A stretch of DNA of 5,523 nucleotides from Rhodospirillaceae bacterium (GTDB taxonomy: Bacteria > Pseudomonadota > Alphaproteobacteria > Rhodospirillales > Magnetospirillaceae). Numbering within the stretch: the first letter of the stretch is position 1; each line of letters begins with the position of its first letter. The position numbers and the translations under genes are program-made. The notes under the pieces were generated by a model. That model saw nothing but the letters and a program-made list of their open reading frames with translations. It did not search any database and was not told where the DNA came from. The DNA is taken from positions 1 to 5,523 of the forward strand of contig JASLCK010000397.1 of NCBI GenBank assembly GCA_030151865.1. The letters are read 5' to 3'. Of the stretch, positions 1 through 5,201 are shown in pieces.

Positions 1-1
1 G

Positions 2-619
2 TTGGAAGGCACGCTGGACGACGAAGCCAGCGAATATCTGAACTTCGCCCGCGATGGTGCGCAGCGCATGGACCGGCTGATCATCGATTTGCTGGAATAT
101 TCACGGGTCGGGCGCGTCAACAAAGGCATGGCGGAAGTCTCGCTGTCCGACGCCATGGACGACGCCATGGCCAATCTGCGTCTGGCCATCAGCGACAACG
201 GCGCAACCGTGACAATCCCCGATGATCTGCCAACCGTCTGGGGCAATTCAGATGAACTGACCCGGCTTTTGCAGAACCTGATCGGTAATGCACTCAAATA
301 CCGTGGCGAGGCCGCGCCCATCATCAAGATCACCTGCGGCCAAGACGCCAACGGCTGGCGCTTTGCCGTGCAAGACAACGGCATCGGCATCGCCCCCGAA
401 TTCCATCAAAAGATTTTCGGCCTGTTCCAGCGATTGCACAGCGGCGACAAATACGAAGGCACCGGTATCGGCTTGGCGGTTTGCCGCAAAATCATCGAAC
501 GCCATGGTGGAAAATTGTGGGTCGAATCCGACGGTGGAAACGGCTCGACCTTCCTGTTCACCCTGCCTTTCCTGGACGATGCCAAAAAGGCCCACAAAGA
601 CGACGACGCCACCCCCTGA
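2..619 (+). CDS. Sensor histidine kinase, C-terminal part (5' end outside window)
   Basis: This is the C-terminal 205 residues of a two-component sensor kinase, which autophosphorylates on His from ATP and passes the phosphate to a response regulator. The first codon in the window is a TTG in the middle of the dimerisation domain, so the true start lies upstream. The second helix of the HisKA domain is seen at residues 5-36, ending in DLLEYSRVGR; the His-containing helix is off the window. The HATPase_c domain follows: N box QNLIGNALKY (91-100), G1 box DNGIGI (125-130), F box IFGLFQRL (about 138-145) and G2 box GTGIGL (153-158), all intact, so the catalytic part looks active. The RLHSGDKYEGTGIGL stretch resembles kinases of the PAS or phytochrome-associated type. 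No membrane segment is visible in this part. The tail is short, charged and ends KKAHKDDDATP. The sensor domain and partner regulator cannot be told; the pseudo-receiver gene downstream is co-directional but has its own leader. Confidence 0.93.
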   Translation: MEGTLDDEASEYLNFARDGAQRMDRLIIDLLEYSRVGRVNKGMAEVSLSDAMDDAMANLRLAISDNGATVTIPDDLPTVWGNSDELTRLLQNLIGNALKYRGEAAPIIKITCGQDANGWRFAVQDNGIGIAPEFHQKIFGLFQRLHSGDKYEGTGIGLAVCRKIIERHGGKLWVESDGGNGSTFLFTLPFLDDAKKAHKDDDATP

Positions 620-745
620 TAGGTGAAAAACAGCACCGCCCCACAGCCCCGACCGCTTATTGATCCAAAGATAGTTTTTCATCCTTAAAATTTGTGTTAC
701 TTTTTTTAAAATTTAACCCCTGGGAGTTTCGGGGAGGGGTTTGTT
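620..745 (+). promoter_or_regulatory. AT-rich leader and probable promoter region of the pseudo-receiver gene
   Basis: The gap between the kinase stop and the TTG start at 746 turns sharply AT-rich from about 659 to 716, with T runs at 675-680 and 701-707 and a TAAAAT (707-712) that could act as a -10 box. No convincing -35 partner is seen at the right spacing, so the promoter is only inferred from base composition. I see no hairpin followed by a T run that would end the kinase transcript, so read-through from the kinase is also possible. Confidence 0.35.
715..741 (+). promoter_or_regulatory. Possible hairpin covering the Shine-Dalgarno of the TTG-start gene
   Basis: AACCCC (715-720) is the exact reverse complement of GGGGTT (736-741), giving a 6-bp stem with a 15-base loop. 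The strong Shine-Dalgarno GGGGAGGGG (731-739) lies partly in the 3' arm, and CCCC can alternatively pair with GGGG at 731-734. Folding would hide the ribosome binding site of the gene starting at 746. A regulatory role is inference; the complementarity is seen directly. Confidence 0.3.
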
Positions 746-1663
746 TTGACGATTTGGCGGTACGATAATGTCCGCGCGATGCTGGCAATCCCAGATCGCG
801 CCATCCGTAATTCGGTCCGAACATCGCTGCAAAATCGCGGTCTGCGCAACCTTGTCGAGGCGCAGGACATCACCGATATCCACGCAGGCATTCAAGGCGG
901 CGACCTGGATTTACTGCTGACCGCCCCCGATATTCCTGGCGGCGATGTCAGCCGCATGCTCCAGGAAATGCGCCACAGCCGTATCGGCGACAATCCTTTT
1001 TCCATCGTCATGACCCTGTTGGAATGTCCCAGCCAGGATCTGGTCCGCCGCGTGGTGGACAGTGGCACCGACGATCTTTTGCTGATGCCGATGCTGCCGA
1101 TCCAGATGGTCGGACGGCTGGACAATTTCGTCTCGGGCCGCAAGCAGTTCGTCATTACCCATGATTATATCGGGCCGGATCGCCGCACATCGGATCGCCC
1201 CGGCACCATGCCCGCCCCCCGCGTCGATGTCCCCAACCCGATCCGTTGGCAGGTGGTGTCCAATTCCGACCGGGCCAGTTTGAAATCCATGGTGCGCGAC
1301 GCATCGTTGCGCATCAACATGCACAAGATGCGCCGCTATTGCCTGCAAATCAGCTATCTGTCGGAACGGATCATTGCGGGCTTTTTCGATGGGACCGATC
1401 TGGCCCTTCTGCAAGCCGATGCCGCGGCCTTAAGCACGGTGGCCGAGGATTTGGGACGGCGCATGCAAGACACCATCTACATGCATGGAATCGATCTGAT
1501 CTTAAGCCTGAACGCCCTGGCCCTGAAGCTGACCATCAAGGATCGCCCGCCCCGTCAGGTGGAAGTGGAAATTCTGCCAACCCTGGCACGGGCCATTCAA
1601 CGCATGTTCGATGACGCCGATCAGTCGCCCATCCAACTTTTGGCGGCACAAGGGGCTGCCTGA
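746..1663 (+). CDS. Degenerate response-regulator receiver protein with DYIGPDRR linker and helical C-terminus
   Basis: A 305-residue, probably cytoplasmic signalling protein. The TTG start is chosen because GGGGAGGGG (731-739) sits 6 bases upstream; an in-frame ATG at 779 lacks such a site. Residues about 10-130 follow the CheY-like layout: DRAIR near the N-terminus, LDLLL then IPGGD, MT at 89-90 and GTDDLLLMP at 107-115. Key residues are lost: Ala60 falls four residues before the loop Pro64, where the phosphoacceptor Asp should be; Met114 replaces the conserved Lys; and only Asp17 remains of the N-terminal acidic cluster. Thr90 is kept. Phosphorylation by a kinase is therefore unlikely. Next comes FVITHDYIGPDRR (135-147), a linker I know from receiver proteins of Rhodospirillales, then a mostly helical region (about 180-300) with no recognised DNA-binding or enzymatic motif. 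It follows a histidine kinase gene on the same strand. Function is unknown; a scaffold or protein-interaction role is inferred. Confidence 0.85.
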   Translation: MTIWRYDNVRAMLAIPDRAIRNSVRTSLQNRGLRNLVEAQDITDIHAGIQGGDLDLLLTAPDIPGGDVSRMLQEMRHSRIGDNPFSIVMTLLECPSQDLVRRVVDSGTDDLLLMPMLPIQMVGRLDNFVSGRKQFVITHDYIGPDRRTSDRPGTMPAPRVDVPNPIRWQVVSNSDRASLKSMVRDASLRINMHKMRRYCLQISYLSERIIAGFFDGTDLALLQADAAALSTVAEDLGRRMQDTIYMHGIDLILSLNALALKLTIKDRPPRQVEVEILPTLARAIQRMFDDADQSPIQLLAAQGAA

Positions 1664-1683
1664 GCCAAAGCGGCACCGCCCCA

Positions 1684-1696
1684 TCTGGGAGCCAGA
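1684..1696. other. Short hairpin between convergent genes
   Basis: TCTGG (1684-1688), a 3-base loop and CCAGA (1692-1696) can form a 5-bp stem in the 39-base gap between the convergent stops at 1663 and 1703. There is no T run on either side, so it is at best a weak transcription end signal. Confidence 0.2.
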
Positions 1697-1702
1697 CCGG
1701 CC

Positions 1703-1957
1703 TTAACTGAAGGTCGCGTTCACCACGATCATGATCATCACCAGGGCAATCACGCCAGCCAGCAGGACAGGAACCATTGCCTGAAAAGAGCGGTCCCGCC
1801 CTAAGCTTTCCGTCACCCCGGCCTCGGTCAGGACCGGACGGTCGTCAGCATGATCGGAAAGCAGAAGATCACCTGCTGTACCGACGGAATGCTGCTTCAG
1901 GCTTTCCGTCATAGTTTCCGTAACCTCGTCCGCTAAAGTCCGGGCAAAACCGATCAA
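1703..1957 (-). CDS. Small tail-anchored membrane protein of unknown function
   Basis: An 84-residue protein read from a TTG start at 1957, preceded by AGGA seven bases upstream on the minus strand. Residues 1-60 are hydrophilic and acidic; residues 61-79 (MVPVLLAGVIALVMIMIVV) form one clear membrane helix, followed by only five residues. This is the layout of a tail-anchored inner-membrane protein with its N-terminal part in the cytoplasm. There is no signal peptide. The TESL motif occurs twice (17-20 and 49-52), from an 11-base exact direct repeat in the DNA. Codon choice has the host's third-position bias but weaker than its neighbours. I do not recognise the family. Support comes from the ribosome binding site, the sensible hydropathy layout, and the lack of any better gene over this stretch. 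It converges with the pseudo-receiver gene and diverges from the 121-residue gene. Confidence 0.6.
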   Translation of the reverse strand: MIGFARTLADEVTETMTESLKQHSVGTAGDLLLSDHADDRPVLTEAGVTESLGRDRSFQAMVPVLLAGVIALVMIMIVVNATFS

Positions 1958-2008
1958 ATGAGGTTCCTATTTCTCTTGAAGGTTACCTCTTGAGCATGAG
2001 CTAATACA

Positions 2009-2019
2009 GAAACAGTTTC
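2009..2019. repeat. Perfect 11-bp palindrome, possible operator
   Basis: GAAAC and GTTTC flank a single central A. The site lies about 50 bases upstream of the TTG start of the minus-strand gene, within the region expected to hold its promoter. A regulator binding site is inferred from symmetry and position only. Confidence 0.3.
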
Positions 2020-2119
2020 AATCAAACACTCTGATAACAGATCGTAAACGTAGAAATATTAAGATTAATATATTTACATTCATGCCTGAATTCACAGGGC
2101 ACAACCTTCCCTTTACCCC

Positions 2120-2131
2120 TGCTGCGCAGCA
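2120..2131. repeat. Perfect 12-bp palindrome in the leader of the 121-residue gene
   Basis: TGCTGCGCAGCA is its own reverse complement and lies about 30 bases before the chosen ATG at 2163. With no loop it suits a dimeric protein site better than an RNA hairpin. Chance is possible in GC-rich DNA. Confidence 0.25.
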
Positions 2132-2162
2132 TGCGACAAACGCGCAGTTCATGGAGATGACG

Positions 2163-2528
2163 ATGTCCGATTATTCGTTTTATGCAGGCATGTTGCGGTT
2201 TGTCGCCCGCAAGACCGATATCGAGGATGCGCGCGTGCGCGCCATGATGACCGCCTTGCTGGAATTGACATCCGAGATCGAGGCCGAAGGCCGCTTTAGC
2301 GTGGCTGGGGACCGACTGGAACTGACGGCCCGCGCCTTTGCCGGTGTCGCGGCCTTCCTGCAAAAGCAAATCCTGCCGGAAGTGGTCGCCGCCACAAACA
2401 AGAGCGGTGAAACCCAAGTGCGCTGGTCAATCGACACATCAATGGATGTGGTCAATCGTCTGTTGGCCCATGCCGCCCAGCAGATCGGTGGCGATTGCGC
2501 GATCGTCCTGCCGCCACCGCCGCAATGA
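2163..2528 (+). CDS. Hypothetical protein, 121 residues
   Basis: The start is placed at ATG 2163 because GGAG (2153-2156) sits six bases upstream; the frame is open back to an ATG at 2082, but that stretch has no Shine-Dalgarno and lies in AT-rich, non-coding-like sequence, and ATGs at 2151 and 2157 overlap the ribosome site. The protein begins MSDYSFYAGML and is soluble, with no signal peptide or membrane segment. It is mainly helical: two amphipathic helices over about residues 4-40 (many Arg, Glu and Ala), a basic-acidic middle (EAEGRFSVAGDRLELTAR), a further helix ending in LQKQILPEVV, and a Trp-containing segment, before a proline-rich end PPPPQ. I recognise no family. Strong third-position G/C bias and a good ribosome site make it a credible gene. 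It stands alone between its own leader and the Tim44-type gene 130 bases downstream. Confidence 0.75.
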   Translation: MSDYSFYAGMLRFVARKTDIEDARVRAMMTALLELTSEIEAEGRFSVAGDRLELTARAFAGVAAFLQKQILPEVVAATNKSGETQVRWSIDTSMDVVNRLLAHAAQQIGGDCAIVLPPPPQ

Positions 2529-2658
2529 AGCGGCTCTGACCGGTAAGTTTTAAAGACAATGCGCAAAGGGGCTTTTCTTCGTCCCCAACCGCCGCATATT
2601 GATAACGCCCGTGCGCCTGTCGCGCCCGCGGCACAGTTTTAACGCAAGGATCACTGCC

Positions 2659-3642
2659 GTGAACACCGCCCGCCCGTCCCTTGGTTTTCTGTCGCGCGCC
2701 ACTGCCGCGCTGTTGGCCGCCAGCCTTGTTCTGACGCCCATGCTGGCCGAAGCCAAGGCAGGCAAGAGCAGCAGCATGGGAAGCCGCGGCACCCGGACTT
2801 TCCAGCAGAACAACGCCCAGCCGCTGCAACGCAGCACCACCCCGCCGCCGCCCGCCGCCGCGCCGCAGGCCCCCGTGCAAAGCGCGCCCTTGTCGCAGCC
2901 CCAGGCGGCCCGTCCGGCCATGCCCGCCGCGCCGGTTGCCCAGCCTAGTTTCTTCCAGCGCCATCCGTTCCTAAGCGGCATGATGGGCGGTCTGGTGGGC
3001 GCGGGCATCGGTTCGATGCTGTTTGGCGGCGGATCGTTCTTTGGGCAGGGTGCCGGCGGCTTTATCGGCCTGATCCTGCAAATCCTGCTGATCGTCTTTG
3101 TGGTCAAGCTGCTGATCGGCTTTTTCCGCCGCCGCAGCAATCCCGCCGCATACGAAGCCGCGCCGCAGCAGGCCGATTATGATTATCAGGCCCAGAACGT
3201 GACCGCCGTCGCGCCGACGCGCCCCGCCAATCCGCTGGAATTCCAGTTGGGAGCCGAGGATCTGCAAATCCTGGAACGTCTGCTGATCGAGGTGCAGACC
3301 GCCTGGAGCCGTGGCGACATCCCCGCCCTGGGCCGGATGATGAGCCCGGAAATGGCTGGCTATATGGATGAACTGCTGCGCCAGGACCGCGATTCCGGTT
3401 TGCAGAACATTGTCGAACAGGTCCATCTGACCCACGGCAATGTGGACGAAACCTGGCGTGAAGGCGGGGTGGAATATGCCACCGTCACCCTGTCCTGGAC
3501 CGCCATCGACTATACGCTGCGTATCGGCACCAATCAGGTGGTGGACGGCGACCGCAGCAACCCGGTGGAAACCACCGAGGTGTGGACCGTGTTCCGCCAG
3601 CCGGGCCGCCCCTGGATCCTGACCGCGATCCAGCAGAAGTAA
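2659..3642 (+). CDS. Tim44-domain, membrane-anchored protein (COG4395 type)
   Basis: A 327-residue protein of the bacterial Tim44-like family (predicted lipid-binding or transport proteins sharing the C-terminal fold of mitochondrial Tim44). The GTG at 2659 is chosen because AAGGA (2646-2650) lies eight bases upstream and the sequence then begins with a clean signal peptide: Arg at 5 and 13, a hydrophobic core at 14-29, and AEA at 30-32 as the likely cleavage site. An upstream TTG at 2599 in frame lacks both. Next come a low-complexity Pro/Ala/Gln linker (about 40-100), a Gly-rich segment (108-133), a membrane helix (134-156) ending in FFRRRS, and the Tim44/NTF2-like domain (about 194-327) ending VFRQPGRPWILTAIQQK. 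The Arg cluster after the helix suggests that the Tim44 domain faces the cytoplasm, with the Pro-rich linker outside. The exact role in bacteria is not settled. It ends at a strong terminator and appears monocistronic. Confidence 0.9.
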   Translation: MNTARPSLGFLSRATAALLAASLVLTPMLAEAKAGKSSSMGSRGTRTFQQNNAQPLQRSTTPPPPAAAPQAPVQSAPLSQPQAARPAMPAAPVAQPSFFQRHPFLSGMMGGLVGAGIGSMLFGGGSFFGQGAGGFIGLILQILLIVFVVKLLIGFFRRRSNPAAYEAAPQQADYDYQAQNVTAVAPTRPANPLEFQLGAEDLQILERLLIEVQTAWSRGDIPALGRMMSPEMAGYMDELLRQDRDSGLQNIVEQVHLTHGNVDETWREGGVEYATVTLSWTAIDYTLRIGTNQVVDGDRSNPVETTEVWTVFRQPGRPWILTAIQQK

Positions 3643-3663
3643 CGGACTGGAATAACAATAGAA

Positions 3664-3695
3664 AAGGCGCTGAGGGCAACCCCAGCGCCTTTTTC
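3664..3695. terminator. Strong intrinsic terminator, probably bidirectional, shared by the Tim44-type gene and ilvE
   Basis: AAGGCGCTG (3664-3672) pairs exactly with CAGCGCCTT (3683-3691), the loop region can add GGG/CCC pairs, and a TTTTT run (3690-3694) follows on the plus strand. On the minus strand the same stem is followed by TTTTC, so it can also end ilvE transcripts. It lies between convergent stops at 3642 and 3720. Confidence 0.92.
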
Positions 3696-3719
3696 TTATC
3701 CATCGTCCAAGCACTCAGA

Positions 3720-4601
3720 TCAGGCGGGAACCCGTCCGACCAAGGCGTCGAAGTCGGCAATCAAGGCCGCCGTCACAGGGCCCGGGGTGTAACGGTGCGG
3801 GCCGATTTCACCCACCGGAGTGATTTCCGCCGCCGATCCGGTCAGGAACACTTCCTGAGCCTTGGCCAGTTCCTCGGGCGCGATCACCCGTTCGATCACC
3901 TGCAGGCCCCGCTTTTCCGCCAGCTTCATCACGGTCTGACGGGTCAGCCCGTTCAGGAAGCAATCGGGCCGGGGCGTATGCAGGGCGCCATCGATGACCA
4001 GGAAGATATTGGCTCCGGTGGCTTCCGCCACATTGCCCTGCCAGTCCAGCATCAAACTGTCGCTATAGCCTGCCTGCTCGGCTTCCTGCTTGGCCAGGGT
4101 GCCGATCATATAAAGCCCGGCAGCCTTGGATGCGGTCGGCGCGGTTTCCGGATGCGGGCGCTTCCAGCGGGCAATGTTCATGCGGATGCCGACGCGGCGC
4201 AGTTCCGCCGGGAAATAGGACGGCCAGACCCAGGCGGCGATGGCGACATGGATCTTGGTGTTGGGGGCAGACACCCCCATCTGCTCGGCCCCGCGATAGG
4301 CAACCGGGCGCACATAGCCGTCGATAATGCCATTGGCCTCGACCACCTGGCGGGTCGCGTCGTTCAGTTCCTCGACGCTATAGGGCAAAGCAAAGCCCAG
4401 AATCTGCGCCGAACGGACCAAACGCTCGCTATGTTCCTGCAATTTGAATACGGTTTTGCCATAGACCCGTTCCCCCTCGAACACAGCCGAGGCATAGTGA
4501 AGCGCGTGGGTGAGAACATGGGTCTTGGCGTCGCGCCAGGCAACCATCTTGCCGTCGAACCAGATGTAGCCATCGCGGTCATCAAAGGGTATGAGGGTCA
4601 T
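3720..4601 (-). CDS. ilvE: Branched-chain amino acid aminotransferase (class IV, PLP)
   Basis: This enzyme moves the amino group between Glu and the 2-oxo acids of Leu, Ile and Val, the last step of their synthesis, in the cytoplasm. The 293-residue length is close to that usual for bacterial IlvE. The ATG at 4601 is chosen because the family sequence starts at once (GYIWFDGKMV, 11-20) and GAGG lies nine bases upstream; a longer frame from a TTG at 4658 adds unconserved residues. Visible signatures are ALHYASAVFEGER (33-45), the HSERL Arg at 60, VRPVAYRG (97-104), WKRPHPETAPTASKAAGLY with the Schiff-base Lys at 159, and the class IV motif EATGANIF with Glu193, which contacts the PLP ring nitrogen. 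A related D-amino acid aminotransferase or aminodeoxychorismate lyase is less likely given these branched-chain-type motifs. It converges on the Tim44-type gene and is divergent from the MarR gene. Confidence 0.97.
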   Translation of the reverse strand: MTLIPFDDRDGYIWFDGKMVAWRDAKTHVLTHALHYASAVFEGERVYGKTVFKLQEHSERLVRSAQILGFALPYSVEELNDATRQVVEANGIIDGYVRPVAYRGAEQMGVSAPNTKIHVAIAAWVWPSYFPAELRRVGIRMNIARWKRPHPETAPTASKAAGLYMIGTLAKQEAEQAGYSDSLMLDWQGNVAEATGANIFLVIDGALHTPRPDCFLNGLTRQTVMKLAEKRGLQVIERVIAPEELAKAQEVFLTGSAAEITPVGEIGPHRYTPGPVTAALIADFDALVGRVPA

Positions 4602-4679
4602 GGGACAAAACCTCAGATAAGTTATATTATTTCCGTTTCGATGCTCCACAAGTAACATTCCGAAGGCATATACGTCAAC
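4602..4679. promoter_or_regulatory. Divergent promoter region between ilvE and the MarR gene
   Basis: These 78 bases hold the starts of both genes and are AT-rich around 4617-4632. On the minus strand TATAAC (complement of 4621-4626) is a possible -10 for ilvE. For the MarR gene the only purine-rich site, GAAGG (4662-4666), is 13 bases from the ATG, which is long, and a TATACG at 4669-4674 would place transcription start close to the ATG. The near-palindrome ATAAGTTAT (4617-4625) is a weak operator candidate. MarR proteins often bind next to their own gene, so control of both genes from here is plausible but inferred. Confidence 0.4.
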
Positions 4680-5201
4680 ATGGCTGACATAAAATCCGGC
4701 GCAAACCTGCTATTCCTTCGTGAAGAGGAACTCCGTCAGGGCCTTGAACTGCTGTTCTTCGCCTATCGCGATTTCACCGCCGAGCCCGATGCGATCCTGG
4801 CGGAATTGGGCCTGGGACGGGCTCATCACCGGGTCATCTACTTCGTTGGGCGCAACCCTGGCATCACCGTCAGCGACCTGTTGGCGATCCTGCACATCAC
4901 CAAGCAAAGCCTGTCACGGGTGCTGTCTCAACTGGTCGAGGAAGAATATATCCAACAGCGTCCCGGCCAGCGCGACCGCCGCCAGCGTCTTCTGGAACTG
5001 ACCGCCAAGGGCATCGAATTAGAACGGCAACTGACCGAAAGCCAGCGCGCCCGCTTTGCCCGTGCCTATCGTGAAGCCGGGGCCGAAGCGGTCGAGGGTT
5101 ATCGCAAGGTCATGCTGGGACTGATCGACGAAACCGACCGGGCCCGCTTTCCCGCACGCGGCGCGCGCCGTCCTGGCGGTCCGGCGTCGGGGGGGCGTTG
5201 A
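4680..5201 (+). CDS. MarR-family transcriptional regulator (possibly PetP-like)
   Basis: A 173-residue dimeric DNA-binding protein of the MarR family. Residues 15-43 form the N-terminal dimerisation helix region, and the winged helix-turn-helix spans about 45-110: GITVSDLLAILHITKQSLSRVLSQLVEEEYIQQ with the recognition helix near 74-88, then the wing with the family's DRR (99-101) and LLELTAKG. Long helices follow (about 110-150) for dimerisation, and the last 20 residues are an Arg/Gly/Pro-rich tail that is probably disordered. The ATG at 4680 fits the family start although its ribosome site is poor. The stop TGA overlaps the ATG of the next gene by one base, so the two are almost certainly co-transcribed and translationally coupled. 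A MarR gene joined to an OmpR-type response regulator is the arrangement of petP-petR in Rhodobacter capsulatus, where it was linked to cytochrome bc1 expression; whether these are orthologues is inferred, so no symbol is given. Confidence 0.92.
   Translation: MADIKSGANLLFLREEELRQGLELLFFAYRDFTAEPDAILAELGLGRAHHRVIYFVGRNPGITVSDLLAILHITKQSLSRVLSQLVEEEYIQQRPGQRDRRQRLLELTAKGIELERQLTESQRARFARAYREAGAEAVEGYRKVMLGLIDETDRARFPARGARRPGGPASGGR

Larger units (their letters stand above)
1958..2162. promoter_or_regulatory. AT-rich divergent promoter region with short palindromes
   Basis: This 205-base gap separates the start of the minus-strand membrane protein from that of the plus-strand 121-residue gene. 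It is clearly AT-rich from about 2001 to 2080, including ATTAAGATTAATATATT, so promoters for both directions probably lie here, though no clean -35/-10 pair stands out. It contains a GAAACAGTTTC palindrome at 2009-2019, ATTCA-N4-TGAAT at 2078-2091 and TGCTGCGCAGCA at 2120-2131. These are listed as separate observations because their function is unproven. Confidence 0.45.

Noticed and set aside
632..643. 11-base sequence GCACCGCCCCA shared by the 3' flanks of the kinase gene (633-643) and the pseudo-receiver gene (1673-1683)
   Set aside because: It is too short and GC-rich to separate from chance, and there is no matching structure at the two sites.
248..682. Minus-strand frame of 144 codons opposite the kinase
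   Set aside because: The plus strand here encodes intact N, G1, F and G2 boxes of a histidine kinase.
911..1414. Minus-strand frame of 167 codons opposite the pseudo-receiver gene
   Set aside because: The His/Gln/Ala-rich translation is typical of antisense GC-rich coding DNA, and the plus frame has a clear ribosome site and receiver-like layout.
2082..2162. Upstream ATG extension of the 121-residue protein
   Set aside because: There is no Shine-Dalgarno before 2082, the stretch begins in AT-rich DNA, and GGAG is ideally placed for the ATG at 2163.
2545..2590. Possible terminator after the 121-residue gene (GGGG and CCCC around CTTTTCTTCGT)
   Set aside because: The stem is only four pairs with a loop of about 11 bases and no T run after it.
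2452..3140. Two overlapping minus-strand frames rich in Gly, Arg and Ala
   Set aside because: They mirror the Pro/Ala-rich linker of the Tim44-type protein; their low complexity comes from that repeat-like coding sequence.
2971..3714. Minus-strand frame of 247 codons opposite the Tim44-type gene
   Set aside because: It is a shadow of the signal-peptide and Tim44 coding sequence, includes the terminator, and has no ribosome site or family features.
3582..4655. Long plus-strand open frame of 357 codons opposite ilvE
   Set aside because: It is antisense to a well-supported ilvE, crosses the intrinsic terminator, and its translation is rich in His, Gly, Arg and Gln as expected for the complement of a GC-rich gene.
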